Assembly: GCF_950023065.1 (NCBI RefSeq)
Contig: NC_088677.1
Location: 56,631,469-56,695,468, forward strand
Length of the DNA: 64,000 nucleotides
Direction of reading: 5' to 3'
Source: Planococcus citri
Taxonomy: Eukaryota > Arthropoda > Insecta > Hemiptera > Pseudococcidae
In this document: piece by piece, positions 48,740 to 57,250 of the stretch
Position numbering within the stretch: the first letter of the stretch is position 1
Layout of the letters: each line of letters opens with the position of its first letter
Notes under the pieces: model-generated
Told to the model about the DNA's origin: nothing
Databases searched by the model: none
The model's input: only the letters and a program-made list of their open reading frames with translations
Program-made: the position numbers and the translations under genes

Positions 48740-51700
48740 CTACATATGATTTGTGGAGACTTGGTCAGTGATTTTCAAGAAATATGAAAATGGCCGTATG
48801 AGTTGAGTACGGCATTTTGTGAATGATGGAAAAAGGTGAAAATTTCCACTTACCAAGCACCTATGATTTGTGGAGACTTGGTCAGTGATTTTCAAGAAAT
48901 ATGAAAATGGCCATATGAGTTGAGTACGGCATTTTGTGAATGATGGAAAAAGGTGAAAATTTCCACTTACCAAGCACCTATGATTTGTGGAGACTTGGTC
49001 AGTGATTTTCAAGAAATTTCAAAATGGCCGTATGAGTTGAGTACGGCATTTTGTGAATGATGGAAAAAGGTGAAAATTTCCACTTACCAAGCACCTATGA
49101 TTTGTGGAGACTTGGTCAGTGATTTTCAACAAATATGAAAATGGCCGTATGAGTTGAGTACGGCATTTTGTGAATGATGGAAAAAGGTGAAAATTTCCAC
49201 TTACCAAGCACTTATGATTTGTGGAGACTTGGTCAGTGATTTTCAAGAAATACGAAAATGGCCGTATGAGTTGAGTACGGCATTTTGTGAATGATGGAAA
49301 AAGGTGAAAATTTCCACTTACCAAGCACCTATGATTTGTGGAGACTTGGTCAGTGATTTTCAAGAAATATGAAAATGGCCATATGAGTTGAGTACGGCAT
49401 TTTGTGAATGATGGAAAAAGGTGAAAATTTCCACTTACCAAGCACCTATGATTTGTGGAGACTTGGTCAGTGATTTTCAAGAAATATCAAAATGGCCGTA
49501 TGAGTTGAGTACGGCATTTTGTGAATGATGGAAAAAGGTGAAAATTTCCACTTACCAAGCACCTATGATTTGTGGAGACTTGGTCAGTGATTTTCAAGAA
49601 ATATGAAAATGGCCGTATGAGTTGAGTACGGCATTTTGTGAATGATGGAAAAAGGTGAAAATTTCCACTTACCAAGCACTTATGATTTGTGGAGACTTGG
49701 TCAGTGATTTTCAAGAAATACGAAAATGGCCGTATGAGTTGAGTACGGCATTTTGTGAATGATGGAAAAAGGTGAAAATTTCCACTTACCAAGCACCTAT
49801 GATTTGTGGAGACTTGGTCAGTGATTTTCAAGAAATATGAAAATGGCCGTATGAGTTGAGTACGGCATTTTGTGAATGATGGAAAAAGTTGAAAATTTCC
49901 ACTTACCAATATGAAAATGGCCGTATGAGTTGAGTACGGCATTTTGTGAATGATGGAAAAAGGTGAAAATTTCCACTTACCAAGCACCTATGATTTGTGG
50001 AGACTTGGTCAGTGATTTTCAAGAAATATCAAAATGGCCGTATGAGTTGAGTACGGCATTTTGTGAATGATGGAAAAAGGTGAAAATTTCCACTTACCAA
50101 GCACCTATGATTTGTGGAGACTTGGTCAGTGATTTTCAAGAAATATGAAAATGGCTGTATGAGTTGGGTACGGCATTTTTTGAATGAGAAAAAATTACCA
50201 CTTACCAAGCACCTATGATTTGTGGAGACTTGGTCAGTGATTTTCAAGAAATATGAAAATGGCCGTATGAGTTGAGTACGGCATTTTTTGAATGAGTAAA
50301 AATTACCACTTACCAAGCACCTATGATTTGTGGAGACTTGGTCAGTGATTTTCAAGAAATATGAAAATGGCCGTATGAGTTGAGTACGGCATTTTGTGAA
50401 TGATGGAAAAAGGTGAAAATTTCCACTTACCAAGCACCTATGATTTGTGGAGACTTGGTCAGTGATTTTCAAGAAATATCAAAATGGCCCTATGAGTTGA
50501 GTACGGCTATTTGTGAATGATGGAAAAAGGTGAAAATTTCCACTTACCAAGCACCTATGATTTGTGGAGACTTGGTCAGTGATTTTCAAGAAATATGAAA
50601 ATGGCCGTATGAGTTGAGTATGGCATTTTTTGAATGAGTAAAAATTACCACTTACCAAGCACCTATGATTTGTGGAGACTTGGTCAGTGATTTTCAAGAA
50701 ATATGAAAATGGCCGTATGAGTTGAGTACGGCATTTTGTGAATGATGGAAAAAGGTGAAAATTTCCACTTACCAAGCACCTATGATTTGTGGAGACTTGG
50801 TCAGTGATTTTCAAGAAATATCAAAATGGCCCTATGAGTTGAGTACGGCTATTTGTGAATGATGGAAAAAGGTGAAAATTTCCACTTACCAAGCGCCTAT
50901 GATTTGTGGAGACTTGGTCAGTGATTTTCAAGAAATATGAAAATGGCCGTATGAGTTGGGTACGGCATTTTTTGAATGAGAAAAAATTACCACTTACCAA
51001 GCACCTATGATTTGTGGAGACTTGGTCAGTGATTTTCAAGAAATATGAAAATGGCCGTATGAGTTGAGTATGGCATTTTGTGAATGATGGAAAAAGGTGA
51101 AAATTTCCACTTACCAAGCACCTATGATTTGTGGAGACTTGGTCAGTGATTTTCAAGAAATATGAAAATGGCCGTATGAGTTGAGTACGGCATTTTTTGA
51201 ATGAGTAAAAATTACCACTTACCAAGCACCTACATATGATTTGTGGAGACTTGGTCAGTGATTTTCAAGAAATATGAAAATGGCCGTATGAGTTGAGTAC
51301 GGCATTTTGTGAATGATGGAAAAAGGTGAAAATTTCCACTTACCAAGCACCTATGATTTGTGGAGACTTGGTCAGTGATTTTCAAGAAATATGAAAATGG
51401 CCATATGAGTTGAGTACGGCATTTTGTGAATGATGGAAAAAGGTGAAAATTTCCACTTACCAAGCACCTATGATTTGTGGAGACTTGGTCAGTGATTTTC
51501 AAGAAATATCAAAATGGCCGTATGAGTTGAGTACGGCATTTTGTGAATGATGGAAAAAGGTGAAAATTTCCACTTACCAAGCACCTATGATTTGTGGAGA
51601 CTTGGTCAGTGATTTTCAAGAAATACGAAAATGGCCGTATGAGGTGAGTACGGCATTTTGTGAATGATGGAAAAAGGTGAAAATTTCCACTTACCAAGCA

Positions 51701-53733
51701 CCTATGATTTGTGGAGACTTGGTCAGTGATTTTCAAGAAATATGAAAATGGCCGTATGAGTTGAGTACGGCATTTTGAGAATGATGGAAAAAGGTGAAAA
51801 TTTCCACTTACCAAGCACCTATGATTTGTGGAGACTTGGTCAGTGATTTTCAAGAAATATCAAAATGGCGGTATTAGTTGAGTACGGCATTTTGTGAATG
51901 ATGGAAAAAGGTGAAAATTTCCACTTACCAAGCACCTATGATTTGTGGAGACTTGGTCAGTGATTTTCAAGAAATATCAAAATGGCCGTATGAGTTGAGT
52001 ACGGCATTTTTTGAATGAGTAAAAATTACCACTTACCAAGCACCTATGATTTGTGGAGACTTGGTCAGTGATTTTCAAGAAATATGAAAATGGCCGTATG
52101 AGTTGAGTACGGCATTTTGTGAATGATGGAAAAAGGTGAAAATTTCCACTTACCAAGCACCTATGATTTGTGGAGACTTGGTCAGTGATTTTCAAGAAAT
52201 ATCAAAATGGCCCTATGAGTTGAGTACGGCTATTTGTGAATGATGGAAAAAGGTGAAAATTTCCACTTACCAAGCACCTATGATTTGTGGAGACTTGGTC
52301 AGTGATTTTCAAGAAATATGAAAATGACCGTATGAGTTGGGTACGGCATTTTTTGAATGAGAAAAAATTACCACTTACCAAGCACCTATGATTTGTGGAG
52401 ACTTGGTCAGTGATTTTCAAGAAATATGAAAATGGCCGTATGAGTTGAGTACGGCATTTTGTGAATGATGGAAAAAGGTGAAAATTTCCACTTACCAAGC
52501 ACCTATGATTTGTGGAGACTTGGTCAGTGATTTTCAAGAAATATCAAAATGGCCCTATGAGTTGAGTACGGCTATTTGTGAATGATGGAAAAAGGTGAAA
52601 ATTTCCACTTACCAAGCACCTATGATTTGTGGAGACTTGGTCAGTGATTTTCAAGAAATATGAAAATGGCCGTATGAGTTGGGTACGGCATTTTTTGAAT
52701 GAGAAAAAATTACCACTTACCAAGCACCTATGATTTGTGGAGACTTGGTCAGTGATTTTCAAGAAATATGAAAATGGCCGTATGAGTTGAGTATGGCATT
52801 TTGTGAATGATGGAAAAAGGTGAAAATTTCCACTTACCAAGCACCTATGATTTGTGGAGACTTGGTCAGTGATTTTCAAGAAATATGAAAATGGCCGTAT
52901 GAGTTGAGTACGGCATTTTTTGAATGAGTAAAAATTACCACTTACCAAGCACCTACATATGATTTGTGGAGACTTGGTCAGTGATTTTCAAGAAATATGA
53001 AAATGGCCGTATGAGTTGAGTACGGCATTTTGTGAATGATGGAAAAAGGTGAAAATTTCCACTTACCAAGCACCTATGATTTGTGGAGACTTGGTCAGTG
53101 ATTTTCAAGAAATATGAAAATGGCCATATGAGTTGAGTACGGCATTTTGTGAATGATGGAAAAAGTGTGAAAATTTCCACTTACCAAGCACCTATGATTT
53201 GTGGAGACTTGGTCAGTGATTTTCAAGAAATATCAAAATGGCCGTATGAGTTGAGTACGGCATTTTGTGAATGATGGAAAAAGGTGAAAATTTCCACTTA
53301 CCAAGCACCTATGATTTGTGGAGACTTGGTCAGTGATTTTCAACAAATATGAAAATGGCCGTATGAGTTGAGTACGGCATTTTGTGAATGATGGAAAAAG
53401 GTGAAAATTTCCACTTACCAAGCACTTATGATTTGTGGAGACTTGGTCAGTAATTTTCAAGAAATACGAAAATGGCCGTATGAGTTGAGTACGGCATTTT
53501 GTGAATGATGGAAAAAGGTGAAAATTTCCACTTACCAAGCACCTATGATTTGTGGAGACTTGGTCAGTGATTTTCAAGAAATATGAAAATGGCCGTATGA
53601 GTTGAGTACGGCATTTTGTGAATGATGGAAAAAGTTGAAAATTTCCACTTACCAATATGAAAATGGCCGTATGAGTTGAGTACGGCATTTTGTGAATGAT
53701 GGAAAAAGGTGAAAATTTCCACTTACCAAGCAC
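48740..53733 (+). repeat. Right-hand higher-order blocks (offsets 2,490, 1,723 and 3,746 bp)
   Basis: The 4-base insertion variant ctacatatgatttg occurs at about 48,741, 51,231 and 52,954. The segment 49,487-49,987, with a 74-bp truncated monomer, matches 53,233-53,733. The variant cggtattagttg occurs near 51,868, 53,784 and 53,901. Confidence 0.8.
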
Positions 53734-53968
53734 CTATGATTTGTGGAGACTTGGTCAGTGATTTTCAAGAAATATCAAAATGGCGGTATTAGTTGAGTAC
53801 GGCATTTTGTGAATGATGGAAAAAGGTGAAAATTTCCACTTACCAAGCACCTATGATTTGTGGAGACTTGGTCAGTGATTTTCAAGAAATATCAAAATGG
53901 CGGTATTAGTTGAGTACGGCATTTTGTGAATGATGGAAAAAGGTGAAAATTTCCACTTACCAAGCTCC

Positions 53969-54720
53969 TAAAGGAAAATAAAGGGCCAAAACGACCATCT
54001 TCGGTGCCATATTTCGATGGTAATTCAAGACGGACAGAATAATTACCATTATATCCGAGGGAAATAGGAATTACCACGTATGGCCATGATAATAACAGAG
54101 TCTCAAGCTCATATCCATTTCTTGTTGAAGTATTTATTGGCATGATAGGGACGATGCACCATCTCTAGCATCTCATATTTACAGGACTTGATTTGGATCC
54201 AGTTTCTCTTCTTTGGGTTATAGGGCCAAGGGAGGGAAACGGAGGGAACAGGGTCTAGGCATACTTCCACGGACCGCGAGGAGGTTAATCCAGCGAGAAG
54301 TAGCACTTGGCATGGTTCCTCACTTCTACCTGGGACCGCGACGGCTGAACCGAGTGAGTAGAAGTTAACAGGAAAACCAGCAGCGTTTCTGTGCCTTACA
54401 CGGCATTATATAGTCGCTATCGGGTAGGTGAGAGGGTAGGATAAGTGGCGCACGCGTCGTAGACTTCCGGTGGCGCCAAGATCCGCGTCTGGCACTCGAT
54501 TCACGTCGTAATCGAGCGTATTCAGCGATATTCATAAAATAATCGCTTCTGATTGGTCGCCGATGCGGAAGTAGTGGAAAACTAGGCGCCACAACCGGAA
54601 ATACGAGTGTATATTCGCGTAACATCGGCGATATTCGATTAATAAAGGGTTTTAATTGGTCAATTGGAATTGTAGAGATGGAAAATGCTCGCGGCATGGT
54701 CGTTTACGTCATAAATGGTC
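53969..54720. other. Unique sequence abutting the array's right end
   Basis: The array stops abruptly within a monomer at ccaagctcctaaagg. The following sequence is GC-richer. It contains a weak ~60-bp duplication (ggaccgcgaggaggttaatcc at 54,272; gggaccgcgacggctgaacc at 54,331) and paired CTTCTAC/GTAGAAG words. The minus-strand frame at 54,365-54,697 (110 codons) has no recognisable domain. Confidence 0.4.
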
Positions 54721-54734
54721 GCCAAAGTTGGTCA

Positions 54735-54985
54735 TTTAAGGGGACAGAAAAATAAGCTCCCATTTAAGCGACTGAGAAAAATTCCATCGCCTAAGCGACA
54801 GATTATTTTTCTCCCAGTAAAGCGACTGGAATAAATTTCTCCCAGTATAGGTGGGAGGTTTTTTTGGGTATAATTTTCTCCCAGCATAAGCAACAGAAAA
54901 TAAATAATTTTCTCCCAGTATAGGTGGGAGAAAATGTAAAATTTTCTTAGGTGGGAGAAAATGTAAAATTTTCTCCCACTACAAG
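54735..54985. repeat. Hairpin-forming CTCCCA / TGGGAG repeats
   Basis: Repeats of AGCGACNG and TTTTCTCCCAGTATAGGTGGGAG type. Two perfect hairpins: TTTTCTCCCA/TGGGAGAAAA (54,908-54,934, 7-base loop) and GTGGGAGAAAAT/ATTTTCTCCCAC (54,951-54,979, 5-base loop). Confidence 0.8.
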
Positions 54986-55090
54986 GTATGAGTGTTTTTT
55001 AATAATATTTATAGTACAATGAGTGCATTTTTAAATTGTTTTCATTTTAAATTCATATCTTTGGTTTTTGCAGGCCAATGTCAGAATGAG

Positions 55091-56005
55091 TTTGCAGTGA
55101 TTAGGTGAATAAAATAAGAGGATCATGTGAGTACCTATCAGGTGAACAATTATATTATATTATGTATTGTTTACTTGTTTGTTTTCTCACTAGTTTCATA
55201 GATTGGATTTGCAATTCCATTTGTATTTTTTATGCAGAATTAGGCTTGAGTATATTATCAATGTGTACATTTTTTCTCCTTTTGGTTCTTGTTATTGTTC
55301 TATTTTATTTTAATTTTGGTTTACCATGCTTTTTTGTTTTTATAATAAAGAACCAATAAATAGTGGCACATTAAGACTATATATGTAAAGAGGCTTAATT
55401 ACTTAAGCCAATAAGCAATTGTAATTCTAGCACATAGGTGAAGCAATAATTGAGGTCAATAAGTACAGGCAAATTTATTTTAATTCTGCAAGTTTCGATG
55501 TTCCCACATTTACACATTCACACGTCTGCACGTTTGCACGACAGCACATTTGCACGACTGCACGTTTGCACAACTGCACATTTGCACGACTGCACGTTTG
55601 CACAACTGCACATTTGCACGACTGCACGTTTGCACAACTGCACGTTTGCACGGCTGCACATTTGCACGACTGCACAACCGCACATCTGCACAACCGCATG
55701 TCTGCACGGCTGCACGACTGCACGTTTGCACGACTGCATGTTTGCACAACTGCATGTTTGCACAACTGCACGACTGCACAACTGCACGACTTCACAACTG
55801 CACATTTGCTCGACTGCACGTTTACACATTTTTTTGTCTTTGCAGTGATAGGGTGAATAAAATAAGTGGATCAAGTGCATACCTAATGAGTGAGCAAGTG
55901 TTTTATTTTTATATTATGTATTTATTACTTGTTTGTTTTATCTTCAGTTTCAGAGATTGGATGTGTAATTTTATTTGTATTTTTTCTTTAGGAAATAAGC
56001 TTGAG
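55091..56005 (+). repeat. ~160-bp direct repeats flanking the octamer array
   Basis: 55,091-55,250 and 55,839-56,005 share TTTGCAGTGAT(T)AGGGTGAATAAAATAAG-type sequence, tattatgtatt, acttgtttgtttt, agattggat and GCTTGAG, offset 748 at the left end. Identity is partial (an older duplication). Confidence 0.8.
55506..55829 (+). repeat. Octamer minisatellite (GCACNNNN), ~40 units
   Basis: GCAC recurs every 8 bases, with alternating tails such as GTTT, ATTT, GACT and AACT, giving a 16-bp dimer in the left half. Because no unit contains a stop codon in either orientation, long frames open simultaneously on both strands (for example 55,450-55,848, 55,550-56,038, 55,475-55,819 on minus). These are not evidence of coding. 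Confidence 0.95.
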
Positions 56006-56094
56006 CGCTTCGGCAGATATAAGTATAAGCATATCTAAGAGCTAGAGCAGTTTTTCTGACTTACCCTGAATTCTGACTTCCCCAGGTGCACCTT

Positions 56095-56700
56095 ATGTGT
56101 GGAGTAACTGGAGTACAGCATTTTGTGAATGATGAAAAAAGGTGAAAATTTCCACTTACAAAGCACCTATGAATCATGGAGACTTGGTCAGTGATTTTCA
56201 ATAAATACCAAAATGGCGTATGTGTGGAGTATGCAGTGTGGAAAATGGGCCAACAAAAGTGAAATTTTCAACCTACAAAGCACCCATGATTCATAGAGAC
56301 TTTGTACGTGATTTTCATTTGAAAAAGTATACCACAACCTCGCTGAAATGGACTGGAAGCGTGACCTCCTCCCTTTTTTCTATAAAATTCTTCATCCCTC
56401 ACCACAACGACTCAACAATAAATGTAAATTTCAACCTACGAAGCACCCATGATTGACGGAGACTTAGCAAATTATTCTAAAAAAAAATTAAAACCAACAA
56501 CCTACGAAGCACCCATGATTCATCGGGACATCGTGTACGTGATTTTCATCTAAAAAAGTATACCACAACCTCGACAAAATTGGCTCGAAGCGTGGCCTCC
56601 TCCCTTGCTTTTGTAAAATTTTTCAACCCTCGCTAGAACGACTCAACAATAATTGAAAATTTCAACCTACAAAGCACTCATGATTCATGGAGACTTCATG
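56095..56700 (+). repeat. Right outer satellite relics, including a ~232-bp long form
   Basis: One fairly typical monomer (56,095-56,218) has ancestral traits (atgtgtggagta, gaatcatgg). It is followed by longer units in which gattttcatytraaaaagtatacc... is inserted; GTATACCACAACCTCG recurs at 56,327 and 56,559 (offset 232), with matching CTCCTCCCTT and ACGACTCAACAATAA words. Confidence 0.8.
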
Positions 56701-56814
56701 CGTTCGGCGCTCGTTAACAGCCACGGTGGCGCATCCTATTGGAGCTTTTTCGTGCAAGGGGAAATGAGTGAATATCACAAATTTCCAAGCCACATTGATG
56801 ATTCTTTGCGATAA
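56680..56814 (+). CDS. Doubtful small ORF beginning in a satellite relic
   Basis: A 44-codon frame begins inside the last satellite relic and runs to TAA at 56,812-56,814. Its second half (around SYWSFFVQGEMSEYHKFP) reads more like protein than its surroundings. A second frame overlapping its end continues through CDKVFSGVDYTPKDQIKTI and stops just after a consensus 5' splice site (GTAAGT at about 56,864). This could be a decayed exon with a frameshift or chance. No family was recognised. Confidence 0.12.
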   Translation: MIHGDFMRSALVNSHGGASYWSFFVQGEMSEYHKFPSHIDDSLR

Positions 56815-57040
56815 AGTTTTCAGTGGAGTCGATTACACACCTAAGGATCAGATTAAAACAATATGTAAGTAATTTGGTTGTCAGTTGGCGTCCATGTGAA
56901 TACGCCAGCTACATTACGACGAGTGTGAAATAAACGTTAGTTAGTGTACATATAAGTTCCTTACGAAAATGTGTGGTTTTCGCAAAAGCCCAGGCCTGTA
57001 GTATCCAATAATAACAGTAAAAATAATTTTTCTGTCAACG
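56815..57040. other. Flank with splice-donor-like and poly(A)-like words
   Basis: Contains GTAAGT (near 56,864), an inverted repeat TTGGCGT-N10-ACGCCAG-like (56,886-56,909) and AATAAACG (near 56,930). No gene model can be supported. Confidence 0.25.
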
Positions 57041-57250
57041 CCGGCCGCGTCGCGTCGTAAAGGCGGAACGCCATCGAAACGGATTTTTACTGCCCGTCGT
57101 TATTCCATTTGCTAACGAATACGAGAAAAGAAATTAAGTTCTCCACTATCCGGAGTGTTTTTCCGCAGAATAAAGGAATGAAAACGATCAGCAGCGCGTG
57201 TGGCGTGGCGGCGTGGCGGCGATGTAGTGTTTCGTATATAATTTCATCGT
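57041..57250. promoter_or_regulatory. CpG-rich stretch, possible promoter/5' exon neighbourhood
   Basis: Dense CpG (cgccggccgcgtcgcgtcgtaa, gtggcgtggcggcgtggcggcg) in otherwise AT-rich DNA. No associated ORF is evident; a noncoding first exon or promoter is one reading. Confidence 0.2.

Larger units (their letters stand above)
22095..53968 (+). repeat. Core satellite array, 117/108-bp monomers, ~280 copies
   Basis: A ~31.9-kb head-to-tail array. The main monomer is 117 bp. A 108-bp class lacks 9 bp because GTGAATGATGGAAAAAGGTG is replaced by a TTGAATGAGTG-like form, with three subtypes ending gtgaaaatttcc, gtaaaaattacc or gaaaaaattacc. Each standard monomer contains the dyad GCCGTA-N9-TACGGC and a near-palindromic GAAAATTTCC. 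Minus-strand frames of 60-192 codons arise because 117 and 108 are divisible by three; a C/G variant in AAATATSAAAA toggles TCA and TGA, setting where these frames end. I do not regard them as genes. There is no obvious CENP-B box. A centromeric or heterochromatic satellite is likely but not shown. Confidence 0.95.

Noticed and set aside
22329..53733. Dozens of minus-strand ORFs (60-192 codons) in the satellite
   Set aside because: They are the same monomer translated repeatedly. Starts are mostly TTG, ends are set by a single satellite variant, and there is no domain or codon bias.
22095..53968. CRISPR-like array
   Set aside because: No unique spacers between repeats; whole monomers are repeated head to tail in eukaryotic-type DNA.
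22095..53968. CENP-B box in the satellite
   Set aside because: No match to the TTCG...A..CGGG pattern in the monomer.
54265..54375. tRNA-derived SINE-like B-box (GGTTAATCC)
   Set aside because: Two bases short of the B-box consensus, with no A-box and no foldable acceptor stem.
54109..54697. Two minus-strand ORFs (65 and 110 codons) next to the array
   Set aside because: No recognisable domain and no supporting signals; left as unique sequence.
55450..56038. ORFs of 89-162 codons on both strands of the octamer region
   Set aside because: They arise from stop-free 8-bp repetition in all phases.
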